Of a stretch of 64,000 bases of DNA, positions 14,757-21,135 are shown piece after piece. Within the stretch, counting starts at the first letter, position 1. Each line of letters starts with the position of its first letter. Under the pieces are notes generated by a model. It saw only the letters and a program-made list of their open reading frames with translations. It did no database searches and was not told the origin of the DNA. Origin of the DNA: a virus; the IMG/VR virus record IMGVR_UViG_3300033984_000293, positions 62,001 to 126,000 of that record; one strand, given 5' to 3'. The translations under genes were made by a program, and so were the position numbers.

Positions 14757-14987
14757 TTATTGGTGGTGTTTCACATACCTACCAAATTTATCAACCCTCA
14801 CAGAGAGTTTCTCCAATCTAAAGTTCCACTGTTTGAACTTTCCTAAGCCCGATTTAATTCGTGCTTGTTTAATCGCAGATTCCTCTGCCTTCTCACGTCC
14901 TTCTTCCGTAGTTTCTACGAAAAAAGTGGGAGCCTGAACACCGTTATTAACGGGAACTACTCTCCAAATTCTCAATTTCTGAGTCAT
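14757..14987 (-). CDS. Small basic hypothetical protein inside the tRNA array
   Basis: 76 aa, with a beta-hairpin-like start (KLRIWRVVPVNNGVQAPTFFVETTEE) and a very basic second half (KKQARIKSGLGKFKQWNFRLEKL). It could bind nucleic acid. It sits between tRNA-Met and tRNA-Leu on the same strand. Confidence 0.65.
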   Translation of the reverse strand: MTQKLRIWRVVPVNNGVQAPTFFVETTEEGREKAEESAIKQARIKSGLGKFKQWNFRLEKLSVRVDKFGRYVKHHQ

Positions 14988-15054
14988 AAATTTTAGCTAA
15001 TAGCTAAAACTATGTGGAGTTGGGTTGGTTGTTTTTCATATTAATAAATATTAG

Positions 15055-15133
15055 TATCCCCGACGAGAGTTGAACTCGTAAGCCTAAGCGTCTCCTTTTA
15101 AGGAAGAGGTGTTTACCGTTTCACCACGGGGAT
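15055..15133 (-). tRNA. tRNA-Leu (TAA)
   Basis: Acceptor ATCCCCG/CGGGGAT, A73, D-stem GTG/CAC, anticodon stem TCTTC/GGAGA with loop CTTAAAA, 11-nt variable region, T-arm ACGAG TTCAACT CTCGT. Confidence 0.92.
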
Positions 15134-15351
15134 GTGTTCCCCCAATGAGATTAATTTGGGGTAGATTTTTTCTGTTTTCCTATTCAAAAGTCGAGACGGT
15201 CTTACCCGCACATAAAAGTCAACTATTACTTGGAGGTGAGTTAGTACGCTCCCTTTTCCCAAAGACCCCCTCTGTAAAACCGTTTGAGGCGTCAGCTACA
15301 TCTTTGTTTAAGAAACGATGCCAAATCTATTGAGTATCTCTATCTCAATTG

Positions 15352-15444
15352 TAGTCAGGAGAGGAATCGAACCTCTCTACAGGGTGCTACCCGTCATCCG
15401 TGACCTTCCATCGGACTCGAACCGACCTTGTATCCAACCTGACT
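15352..15444 (-). tRNA. tRNA-like gene with two T-arm-like hairpins
   Basis: Acceptor AGTCAGG/CCTGACT with A73, and a true T-arm AGAGG TTCGATT CCTCT at the 3' end. A second hairpin, TCGG-TTCGAGT-CCGA, sits near the D-arm/anticodon position; read as an anticodon arm it would give CGA (Ser). About 33 further bases follow, with GTCA-CGGA-TGAC and ACGGG-TAGCAC-CCTGT. Not a standard cloverleaf. Confidence 0.45.
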
Positions 15445-15452
15445 ATATTATA

Positions 15453-15527
15453 ACAACTACTCTTATCCCGTCTGTTATTCACAAGCCCTAATTTGTGTCA
15501 GGAGATTCGAACTCCATCCCTAGTTGT
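15453..15527 (-). tRNA. Weak candidate for a second permuted tRNA-like element
   Basis: A T-arm (GGAG TTCGAAT CTCC, preceded by 5-nt GGGAT) lies at the 5' side. The outer ends pair (ACAACTA with TAGTTGT) as an anticodon stem would in a permuted gene. CACAA/TTGTG could be a short acceptor. The D-arm is not convincing, so this is a low-confidence call. Confidence 0.25.
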
Positions 15528-15569
15528 CAAGTGTGTCTAAAGAGCGTTTGACACTTCCTTTATAATTTG

Positions 15570-15692
15570 TAGTCAGAACAGGGGTCGAACCTGTAATAAA
15601 AGACAAGCGGTTAGTCCTTTCACAAGGATTAGGGATTATGTCTATTCCCACATTTAACACACCACTGCGTACACCAATTCCGCCACCTGACT
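15570..15692 (-). tRNA. tRNA-Leu-like gene with about 42 nt inserted in the anticodon loop
   Basis: Acceptor AGTCAGG/TCTGACT with A73, a normal Leu-type D-arm (GCGGAATTGGTGTACGC), T-arm ACAGG TTCGACC CCTGT and a 12-nt variable region. The anticodon stem GTGGT/ACCGC encloses 49 bases instead of seven. The insert holds GGGA...TCCC and TCCTT-GTGA-AAGGA, a GNRA-capped hairpin. The mature anticodon cannot be told from sequence. Confidence 0.55.
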
Positions 15693-15766
15693 ATTTTCTC
15701 GTCTTTCCGAGATGTCAACTACTTGTATGTTGTTCCTACATACCAATCCTCTTATAGTCGATTTTG

Positions 15767-15887
15767 TGAACAGAGTAGGATTCGAACCTACAATAGTACC
15801 ATACTCATAAATTTCCGTTTACTTCGAGGAATCGAACCTCATCTCCCGACCTCCTGGCCGAGACGCTTTACCATTTACCACCCGTTC
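15767..15887 (-). tRNA. Long tRNA-like gene with internal T-arm-like hairpin
   Basis: Acceptor GAACGGG/TCTGTTC with A73, D-arm-like GTAAATGGTAAAGC, and T-arm GTAGG TTCGAAT CCTAC. Between them an 8-bp hairpin TCTCGGCC-AGGA-GGTCGGGA replaces a normal anticodon arm. An extra GAGG-TTCGATT-CCTC hairpin precedes a roughly 34-nt spacer. Total length is 121 nt. Confidence 0.4.
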
Positions 15888-15893
15888 ATTTTG

Positions 15894-15967
15894 AGCTTCC
15901 TGTCAGAATCGAACTGACTCTATTCCGGGTTACAAATCCGGTACACCACCATTCGTGCGTAGGAAGC
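15894..15967 (-). tRNA. tRNA-Thr (TGT)
   Basis: Acceptor GCTTCCT/AGGAAGC, D-stem GCAC/GTGT, anticodon loop TTTGTAA on CCGGA/CCCGG, T-arm GTCAG TTCGATT CTGAC. Confidence 0.9.
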
Positions 15968-16177
15968 CTGTCGCAGAGTATTTTTTTTAAGTAGAAGTCA
16001 ACTCTGTCTCTTAAACTACTAAAAGAAACTGCCCAAGGTCTATCCTGCTTTCGCTGTCCAGATTTTTCTCTGTTTCTTATAACATCATCACTTCGGCCAC
16101 ATTGGGAGAACCGCAGTTCCCACGTTGTTTAAGGAGGTAGTTGGCGGTGTATCACACCGAGTTATGATAATGTATTG

Positions 16178-16250
16178 TACCTCAGGAGGGAATCGAACCC
16201 TCAAAATCTTGTTCCTAAGACAAGCGTGTCTACCGTTCCACCACCAAGGC
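16178..16250 (-). tRNA. tRNA-Leu (TAG)
   Basis: Acceptor GCCTTGG/CTGAGGT, D-stem GTG/CAC, anticodon stem CTTGT/ACAAG with loop CTTAGGA, T-arm GAGGG TTCGATT CCCTC, A73. The variable region has only five bases, short for a leucine tRNA. Confidence 0.9.
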
Positions 16251-16258
16251 AATTGATG

Positions 16259-16330
16259 TGACTCCACAGGGATTCGAACCCCGATAATTTCCTTAGAAGA
16301 GAAATGTCCTATCCGTTGAACGATGGAGCC
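16259..16330 (-). tRNA. tRNA-Arg (TCT)
   Basis: Acceptor GGCTCCA/TGGAGTC, D-arm GTTCAACGGATAGGAC, anticodon stem TTTCT/GGAAA with loop CTTCTAA, T-arm CGGGG TTCGAAT CCCTG, A73. Confidence 0.93.
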
Positions 16331-16740
16331 AATTTATTCTGTTACCGACATAGATTGGTAATTAAGTGTGAAGGCCCAAACCCCTTCACTCCCCTATTAT
16401 AGTCTGTCGCAACGTTGGAACGAATGCCGACCTTTTCACTTAACCTTTCGTTAGACATACGAATCTATGTTTTCTGTATGTGGTGAGTAACTTCCTTCCC
16501 CACTTGTGTTTCCGAGATATCGAGGGCACCATACTGTCTAACGTCAAACAGAATATAAAATTTAAAATAAAACACTGCTGTGGAGCAACACCACAATCCG
16601 ACTTAAGGTTTTCATCAGGTGGATAGCTAATCCGGACTTATTCCCTTCTCACCGCAAAACAGATAATACGTACTTTCTGAATACTATAGGTGTCGTGATA
16701 ACAGGTGCTGGTTAACCTATTTTCGTCGTGTTGTATTTTT
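16331..16740 (-). other. 410-nt non-coding spacer with structured-RNA features
   Basis: No ORF and no TTCRA T-arm. On the minus strand it holds strong hairpins: TGTGG-TGTTGCT-CCACA, TAAC-GAAA-GGTTA with a GNRA loop, and GTGAAGG-GGTTTGG-GCCTTCAC. It is probably transcribed with the array and may be another structured RNA. Confidence 0.35.
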
Positions 16741-16813
16741 GTGCGAGTACCGGTAGTCGAAACCGGCCCATCTGATTGGAAGTCAGAGATGCTACCGAAA
16801 CACTTCACTCGCA
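16741..16813 (-). tRNA. tRNA-Gly (TCC)
   Basis: Acceptor TGCGAGT/ACTCGCA, D-loop with GG, anticodon stem TCTGA/TCAGA with loop CTTCCAA, T-arm CCGGT TTCGACT ACCGG. Confidence 0.9.
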
Positions 16814-16840
16814 GTTAGATGAAATTAATCATCTATTTTG

Positions 16841-17014
16841 TTACACTTTTGTTTTAAGAGTGTCAATCTCTTTGTTGATTCTCTTCACATCAGAATCAGT
16901 TAATGGAATCTTGGTATCCATAGTACCTTTTTCGGTTTTTACACCATTTTTTAATTGTTTCTCCAACATTTCAAGAACTCTTTGTTGTCTTGACCTTTTT
17001 GCTACTGTAGCCAT
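16841..17014 (-). CDS. Small charged hypothetical protein inside the tRNA array
   Basis: 57 aa, starting MATVAKRSRQQRVLEMLEKQ and ending in a helix (DSDVKRINKEIDTLKTKV). Basic N terminus, mostly helical; a nucleic-acid-binding or coiled-coil role is possible. It lies between tRNA-Gly and tRNA-Met on the same strand. Confidence 0.6.
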   Translation of the reverse strand: MATVAKRSRQQRVLEMLEKQLKNGVKTEKGTMDTKIPLTDSDVKRINKEIDTLKTKV

Positions 17015-17037
17015 ACGGATTTAGTTATTAAATTAGT

Positions 17038-17108
17038 AGCGTAGGGCAGGTAACGCTCCTGCTTTGTTCGGCTTATGAGACCGATGGGATACTATACCCC
17101 CCCCTCGC
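17038..17108 (-). tRNA. tRNA-Met (CAT) with non-standard T-loop
   Basis: D-stem GGG/CCC with loop TATAGTAT lacking GG, anticodon stem TCGGT/GCCGA with loop CTCATAA, T-stem GCAGG/CCTGC with loop AGCGTTA instead of TTCRANY. Acceptor GCGAGGG/CCTACGC has one A-A mismatch. The second CAT tRNA of the window. Confidence 0.85.
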
Positions 17109-17126
17109 GATGTATTATTTATTTTG

Positions 17127-17233
17127 CTGACTAATAAGGATTTGAACCTTAATCTCCCTTCCCCTGAGAAGCCCACGTTCCAGGGACTCGAACCCTGTTT
17201 TGGAGGATGGTGTGCACCATTACACTATAATCA
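17127..17233 (-). tRNA. Interrupted tRNA-like gene with an insert beyond a Trp-like anticodon loop
   Basis: The D-arm (GTG-TAATGGTG-CAC) and 3' T-arm (TAAGG TTCAAAT CCTTA) are clean, and the acceptor TGATTA/TAGTCA pairs. After CCATC the sequence CTCCAAA could be an anticodon loop (CCA). The 3' strand of the stem is missing there; about 45 bases intervene, including a T-arm-like CAGGG-TTCGAGT-CCCTG and CTTC-TCAGGG-GAAG. Anticodon uncertain. Confidence 0.45.
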
Positions 17234-17283
17234 ATCGGATGCTTCGAATCATCCATTCCCAAGGTAATTAATCTTGAGTTTTG

Positions 17284-17354
17284 CGGTCTATGACGGTAAC
17301 GCTCCGTCTACTCAACAGTGACAGTGTTGGATGATGCTTCTTCACTAATAGACC
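17284..17354 (-). tRNA. tRNA-Asp (GTC) with non-standard T-loop
   Basis: Acceptor GGTCTAT/ATAGACC, G73, D-stem GTGA/TCAT with loop AGAAGCA lacking GG, anticodon stem CAACA/TGTTG with loop CTGTCAC, T-stem GACGG/CCGTC with loop AGCGTTA. Confidence 0.88.
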
Positions 17355-17370
17355 TTGTTTTTATTCTCAA

Positions 17371-17402
17371 CAAAGATAGGTAGAACAATTTAAACTACCA
17401 AA
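17371..17402 (-). promoter_or_regulatory. Bacteroidota promoter of the second tRNA array
   Basis: TATCTTTG at 17371-17378 and TTTG at 17399-17402, 20-bp spacer, 16 bp upstream of tRNA-Asp. Confidence 0.7.
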
Positions 17403-17423
17403 TCTTTTTTTATTTTATTTTTG

Positions 17424-17495
17424 TGGAGGTACACGGTAACGCTCCGTGTTCTGTGATTTGCAAAACCACTGTAATTGCTTTTATACGATACCCCC
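17424..17495 (-). tRNA. tRNA-Ala (TGC) with non-standard T-loop
   Basis: Acceptor GGGGGTA/TACCTCC, A73, D-stem GTA/TAC with loop TAAAAGCAAT lacking GG18-19, anticodon stem GTGGT/ATCAC with loop TTTGCAA, T-stem CACGG/CCGTG with loop AGCGTTA. Its first 15 bases overlap the end of the GIY-YIG gene upstream. Confidence 0.88.
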
Positions 17496-18125
17496 ATTAT
17501 TTATTTTCCTTCCCAATCTCCATCCTTCCGGAATTAAATCTCCTTTAAATATTTTTTTATTCTCAATTTCATTTGTTATCCAACAAGTCCCATACTGAGA
17601 ATTATTTTCCCCATTACCTTGTCCTTTTCGAGATTCTTTCATTTTCTCAATAGATTCGGGGCTATGTTTTTTCCCTTTAAAATTATCATACTTAATCTTC
17701 CCCTCTTTATGTAGTTTTTTTACTCCTTCTTGTCTTACACGAATCATTTTATCTCGATATTCCGGGTCTTTCCATCTTTCTTTCATAAGAATACTAGACG
17801 CTATTTGACCCTTTTCCCAATCTTTTTTTGTAAATCCACCTGAACCACCTTCTTTAAGATTCATACATAATTTATCGGAGATTAAAATCTTATCAACAAT
17901 TTTTAACTCTCGAATAACTAACTCTTCTCTTGTTAGTAAAAACTCCAAAATTTCTTTTGTGTGGTTTTCTTTACCGTATTTTCTAATAGAATATCTTAAT
18001 CGTTTTCCACTACCCAAATAACCATCTTCTAAATTAGTGGTACTGTGCATTCCGATATAAAATCTATTTGTAACATTACAAGTTGTTTTATAAATGTAAT
18101 GTATATGTGGTTTTTTTCTCGCCAT
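17481..18125 (-). CDS. GIY-YIG homing endonuclease (Seg-like) with NUMOD3-type repeat
   Basis: 214 aa. HYIYKTTCNVTNRFYIGMHST is the GIY-YIG motif, followed by the catalytic arginine region (KRLRYSIRKYGKENH) and glutamate (ELVIRELKIV). The second half carries NUMOD3-type DNA-binding segments (KGKKHSPESIEKMKESRKG, GENNSQYGTCWI). Its last five codons overlap the start of tRNA-Ala, suggesting that a tRNA gene is its insertion point or that the two RNAs are cotranscribed. Confidence 0.9.
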   Translation of the reverse strand: MARKKPHIHYIYKTTCNVTNRFYIGMHSTTNLEDGYLGSGKRLRYSIRKYGKENHTKEILEFLLTREELVIRELKIVDKILISDKLCMNLKEGGSGGFTKKDWEKGQIASSILMKERWKDPEYRDKMIRVRQEGVKKLHKEGKIKYDNFKGKKHSPESIEKMKESRKGQGNGENNSQYGTCWITNEIENKKIFKGDLIPEGWRLGRKINNGGIV

Positions 18126-18182
18126 TTTGTTCTTTTACTATAAATATCTCAATATATAGTAAAAGTACAAAAATGTTTAAAG

Positions 18183-18254
18183 TACTGCCACGGAGAATCG
18201 AACTCCGATTTTATGGATGAAAACCATATATCCTGACCGTTAGATGATGGCAGC
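18183..18254 (-). tRNA. tRNA-Glu (TTC)
   Basis: Acceptor GCTGCCA/TGGCAGT, D-arm ATCTAACGGTCAGGAT, anticodon stem TATGG/CCATA with loop TTTTCAT, T-arm CGGAG TTCGATT CTCCG, A73. Confidence 0.93.
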
Positions 18255-18359
18255 GAATTTTGGATAGATGAGGTTCTATCCGGACCAGGACTTTCTCCCT
18301 TGGGAGATGTCATTTTTACATTATCAATATTTCAATTAACTTGTTTCTTTTTGATGGTA

Positions 18360-18390
18360 CAAAGATAATACTTTATTTCATTCTACCAAA
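18360..18390 (-). promoter_or_regulatory. Bacteroidota promoter
   Basis: TATCTTTG at 18360-18367 and TTTG at 18387-18390 with a 19-bp spacer, reading into tRNA-Glu. Confidence 0.7.
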
Positions 18391-18392
18391 TT

Positions 18393-18497
18393 TTATTCTT
18401 CTTTTTTTTCTTCTTCGATTAAAACATTTTTTAATCCGTAGGTTACTCCTAATATTGGTGAGTAATCCATAACCAACTCTTCTCTTATATCGTCCAT
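18393..18497 (-). CDS. Very small hypothetical protein
   Basis: 34 aa (MDDIREELVMDYSPILGVTY...), ending in an acidic and basic run EEEKKEE. Kept because a -7 box lies 22 bp upstream and codon use fits its neighbours. Function unknown. Confidence 0.4.
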   Translation of the reverse strand: MDDIREELVMDYSPILGVTYGLKNVLIEEEKKEE

Positions 18498-18518
18498 ATC
18501 TTGTTTTTTAATTCGGTA

Positions 18519-18526
18519 CAAAGATA
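18519..18526 (-). promoter_or_regulatory. Bacteroidota -7 box
   Basis: TATCTTTG on the minus strand upstream of the 34-aa gene; the -33 position reads TTGTC, only partly matching. Confidence 0.5.
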
Positions 18527-18557
18527 ATCTTTTATTTCATTCCGACAACTATAAACC

Positions 18558-18593
18558 AAAAAAAAATCCACCTTTTTTGAAGATGGATTTTTG
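18558..18593. terminator. Bidirectional intrinsic terminator
   Basis: AAAAATCCAccTTTTTTgaaGATGGATTTTT; the arms AAAATCCA and TGGATTTT pair. Confidence 0.55.
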
Positions 18594-18822
18594 AATATTT
18601 TTTTTACTTAAATATATATCATACCATCGACTTCCAAGTTGTATCTCTACCCTCAGTTCCCGCTATCGTAAGTAATATGTTTAAAGTTTGCATTTGTTGT
18701 GTTATTGTAATTTCTAATAAATATACGACTTTTTATAAAAGTGTCAAGTCTTTTTTTATTTATTTTTTTAATAACGATGATTTTAAAACTATTTATAGAT
18801 AATAAACGTTAAAAACTTTAAT

Positions 18823-18993
18823 ATGAATAAAGAACAAATTTTTGGTGTTATTCGCCATGTATTCACTGCCGTTGGTGGTATTGTAATTGCTCAAGGTTAC
18901 ATTTCTGACGGATTGTACACTGAACTATCGGGTGCGGTATTAACATTAGTTGGTGTAATTTGGTCAATTGTTGCCAAAAAACCAGTAGTGTAA
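18823..18993 (+). CDS. Holin-like small membrane protein
   Basis: 56 aa. Two hydrophobic segments, IRHVFTAVGGIVIAQGY and LSGAVLTLVGVIWSIV, are joined by SDGLYTE; the C terminus is AKKPVV. The GG...QG and WS pattern resembles the small phage holins of the Pam3-gp28 type. Holins open the inner membrane to release endolysin. Isolated plus-strand gene followed by a strong terminator; no lysin adjoins it (candidates are at 6811 and 55868). Confidence 0.65.
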   Translation: MNKEQIFGVIRHVFTAVGGIVIAQGYISDGLYTELSGAVLTLVGVIWSIVAKKPVV

Positions 18994-19001
18994 TAAACAA
19001 T

Positions 19002-19033
19002 AAAAAGGGTTAGATAATTCTAACCCTTTTTTT
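19002..19033 (+). terminator. Intrinsic terminator
   Basis: AAAAAGGGTTAGA-TAAT-TCTAACCCTTTTTTT after the holin-like gene; also usable from the minus strand. Confidence 0.75.
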
Positions 19034-19046
19034 ATAATTATTATTT

Positions 19047-19391
19047 TTAATAATCCCAAATATCTTTATCTTTATCTCTTTTAAGTAATTTTTTATATTC
19101 GAGAACTTTTTTTGGATTTATAAATCTAATTCCGTTATATAGGAATGAATGATTATCAATTAAATCATCAATATCATATTTGGGCCAATTATCGAAGAAC
19201 TCAATATCTTTGGTTCTATATTCTCCTTTATCATTGAATCCCCATTTTGATGGTCGTATAATAACATCTAAATCGTTAACATCATCAACCATACCGGTTA
19301 TCACTAATGGTGCCGAACCAAAAACAGCATAATCCTCAGAGTTTAAATTATAATCCTTGAGTTTATCCATTAAAAATTTAAAGTTTTTCAT
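19047..19391 (-). CDS. Nucleotidyltransferase-fold protein (MNT-like)
   Basis: 114 aa. YAVFGSAPLVITGMVDDVNDLDVIIRPS (about 22-49) has the GS...DxD layout of the polymerase-beta nucleotidyltransferase fold used by minimal nucleotidyltransferases and aminoglycoside nucleotidyltransferases. The rest is charged and helical. Embedded among tRNA genes, it could act on RNA, but no CCA-adding-enzyme motif is present. Confidence 0.6.
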   Translation of the reverse strand: MKNFKFLMDKLKDYNLNSEDYAVFGSAPLVITGMVDDVNDLDVIIRPSKWGFNDKGEYRTKDIEFFDNWPKYDIDDLIDNHSFLYNGIRFINPKKVLEYKKLLKRDKDKDIWDY

Positions 19392-19408
19392 ATTGATAAA
19401 TATATAAA

Positions 19409-19608
19409 AAAAAGTTTAACAACCCCGCCCTTGGGTCGTAGCGGGCAACAATGGGAAATCCGGAATTCGTCGTGTTCGTCACCGGCGTACTAGTCCTTAT
19501 CTATCCTTTACCATATTTCTATGGTGCTACTATTGGGAGGTCACCCCTATCAACACGTCTAGTCCATTAATTTTTTAGAGTATGGACACCCCGGTTGTTA
19601 AACTTTTT
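19409..19608 (-). ncRNA. 200-nt non-coding RNA closed by a 16-bp terminal inverted repeat
   Basis: On the minus strand AAAAAGTTTAACAACC (19593-19608) pairs perfectly with GGTTGTTAAACTTTTT at the other end (19409-19424), followed by further T. The interior has GC-rich segments (CCCGCTACGACC, CGCCGGTGACG) unusual for this AT-rich genome. No ORF. It may be a structured RNA or the terminator stem of the upstream tRNA transcript. Confidence 0.5.
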
Positions 19609-19614
19609 AATTTG

Positions 19615-19687
19615 GGATATTGATAGGATTCGAACCTATATCCTCCCGGCCTTACGCCGGTCGCACGTCCAATTGTGCTTCAAAATC
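19615..19687 (-). tRNA. tRNA with G33, anticodon loop CGTAAGG
   Basis: A clean cloverleaf: acceptor GATTTTG/CAATATC (one mismatch), D-arm GCAC-AATTGGAC-GTGC, variable AGGAT, T-arm ATAGG TTCGAAT CCTAT. The anticodon arm is CCGG-CGTAAGG-CCGG. By position the anticodon is TAA, but position 33 is G instead of U, and C32-G38 can pair to shrink the loop to GTAAG. Confidence 0.6.
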
Positions 19688-19759
19688 CATATTTCTTCGG
19701 GAGAGACCCTCTAGGGATAACCATAACGGAATTACCCTTGACTCACTCTCCGTCTTCTG

Positions 19760-19830
19760 CGCAGACCGTAGGAATCGAACCTACCCATCGAGGTTTTGGA
19801 GACCTGACCGACGCCTTGTCTGTGACCTGC
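19760..19830 (-). tRNA. tRNA-Trp (CCA)
   Basis: Acceptor GCAGGTC/GGTCTGC, G73 as in bacterial tRNA-Trp, anticodon loop CTCCAAA, T-arm GTAGG TTCGATT CCTAC. The D-loop is short (AAGGC). Confidence 0.9.
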
Positions 19831-19996
19831 ATTTAATAACATAATTCTTCTTGGTTCCCCGCCGGGTAACCCCCCTACTTTTTCACACAACCCGGATGCC
19901 TCCGAATCTAATTTTCTATTTTACTCCCTAGTAAGAAACGCGTCTTCCATTCGGTTGTTCAAGCCCATTTTCGTGGTTAAACAATTATGTTATTTG

Positions 19997-20066
19997 AGGT
20001 CTCGGTGGGAATCGAACCCACTCTGTTAGTTTTGCAGACTAACCGGTCGCCACGACCATCAAGACC
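19997..20066 (-). tRNA. tRNA-Cys (GCA)
   Basis: Acceptor GGTCTTG/CGAGACC, U73 as expected for Cys, D-stem GGTC/GACC, anticodon stem GTTAGT/ACTAAC with loop CTGCAAA, T-arm GTGGG TTCGATT CCCAC. Confidence 0.9.
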
Positions 20067-20141
20067 AATTAACCTACGACCTAAAGAACAGGAATTGTGT
20101 CCATATCATTCTATGAGTACCGTAGGTTTTCTATTTTAAAA

Positions 20142-20248
20142 TTATCACTACGGGATTCGAACCCGTATTCAGTAACAAATTAAGAGATTCTATCTCAGTT
20201 ACTATGCTAACCCAAGGTGGTATTCATTCCCACTTACACCAAGTGATA
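20142..20248 (-). tRNA. tRNA gene with hairpin insertions in both D loop and anticodon loop
   Basis: Acceptor TATCACT/AGTGATA with A73, variable TGAAT and T-arm ACGGG TTCGAAT CCCGT are standard. The D-loop contains a 17-nt hairpin GTGG-GAATGAATA-CCAC; without it the arm is GTG-TAACTTGGGTTAG-CAT. The anticodon stem GTAAC/GTTAC encloses 21 bases holding GAGAT-AGA-ATCTC. Removing 14 bases leaves a 7-nt loop TTAATTT, so AAT (Ile) is one possible anticodon. Confidence 0.6.
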
Positions 20249-20252
20249 ATCT

Positions 20253-21095
20253 TTAATTTTCTGTTTCTAATCTTTTAATAACATCTTTAATATTGATATA
20301 TGATGTTAAAATTGTTGGTAACCCAAGAAGAGCATTACAAAAGTCGAACATATATCTATAAGTTGAAAATACACTTCCCACACTCACCTTATTATACATT
20401 ACATAGTAAGTTAACAATGCGGTTACACTTCCATAAACAATTCCTTGAATCCAAATTGAGAACTTAGCATCAATACTTGACATTTTAAGAGATAAGGACT
20501 GACCTCTTTTTAACAAATTGTTAATTGCTGAGATTTTTCTCGTACCAATCACATCAGTTTGTTCTTCAGACAAATCATTATATTGACTCGTAATATCTGC
20601 TATCTTTGGTGAATAATATGCTGTCGCTCCCAAGATTAAAATTGTTGTGATAATCAAGAACCCAACAATCGGTAAACTTACCATTGACAAGAAGTAGATA
20701 GCACCAACCAAACCAATGATTGTTTGTATTACTAACAACATATCTCTCTCAAAAAACTGAACGATGTAGTGCATTAAGGTTAATCTTCCATTGATTTTGG
20801 TAGTCTCAACATCACTATCAAGTTGTTTACAAGTTTCAATAGAAGCAAATCTTCTATAAATTCCGGAGAACACTTTAGTGTCGTAAATTCTACTAATATA
20901 TCCAAAGAACATAATCGCAGCAAACGTAGAAACCAAATACCATATGTATGAATAATCTTTAACTATCAAATGGTCAATCGCATTACCCAAAACTTTTGGA
21001 TACATAACCATTAATATCGCATTAATCATAAACAATGAATACGAAAACATTATTGATTTCCAATTCTCCCTAAACATTATTTTTAACTTATTCAT
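20253..21095 (-). CDS. ABC transporter membrane domain without ATPase domain
   Basis: 280 aa, a type I ABC exporter transmembrane domain. About six hydrophobic segments can be seen (SLFMINAILMVMYPKVLG, YIWYLVSTFAAIMFFGYI, LLVIQTIIGLVGAIYFLSM, IVGFLIITTILILGA, IWIQGIVYGSVTALLTYYVM, ALLGLPTIL). The coupling-helix style SSIDAKF and the RLETEN end where a linker to the ATPase would start are present. No Walker A or LSGGQ follows; the protein stops and a tRNA gene begins 4 bp later. It may pair with a host ATPase, be a membrane decoy, or be a truncated acquisition. Confidence 0.8.
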   Translation of the reverse strand: MNKLKIMFRENWKSIMFSYSLFMINAILMVMYPKVLGNAIDHLIVKDYSYIWYLVSTFAAIMFFGYISRIYDTKVFSGIYRRFASIETCKQLDSDVETTKINGRLTLMHYIVQFFERDMLLVIQTIIGLVGAIYFLSMVSLPIVGFLIITTILILGATAYYSPKIADITSQYNDLSEEQTDVIGTRKISAINNLLKRGQSLSLKMSSIDAKFSIWIQGIVYGSVTALLTYYVMYNKVSVGSVFSTYRYMFDFCNALLGLPTILTSYINIKDVIKRLETEN

Positions 21096-21117
21096 ATCTC
21101 CTCTTTTTTAATTTTGA

Positions 21118-21125
21118 CAAAGATA
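21118..21125 (-). promoter_or_regulatory. Bacteroidota -7 box of the ABC membrane gene
   Basis: TATCTTTG on the minus strand 23 bp upstream of the ABC membrane-domain gene, between it and the methyltransferase. Confidence 0.5.
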
Positions 21126-21135
21126 CAATTAAATT

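Noticed and set aside
16178-16250. Amber-suppressor tRNA
   Set aside because: The anticodon is TAG read 5' to 3', which pairs with CUA (Leu); a UAG suppressor would need CTA. No in-frame stop recoding is seen in the long genes.
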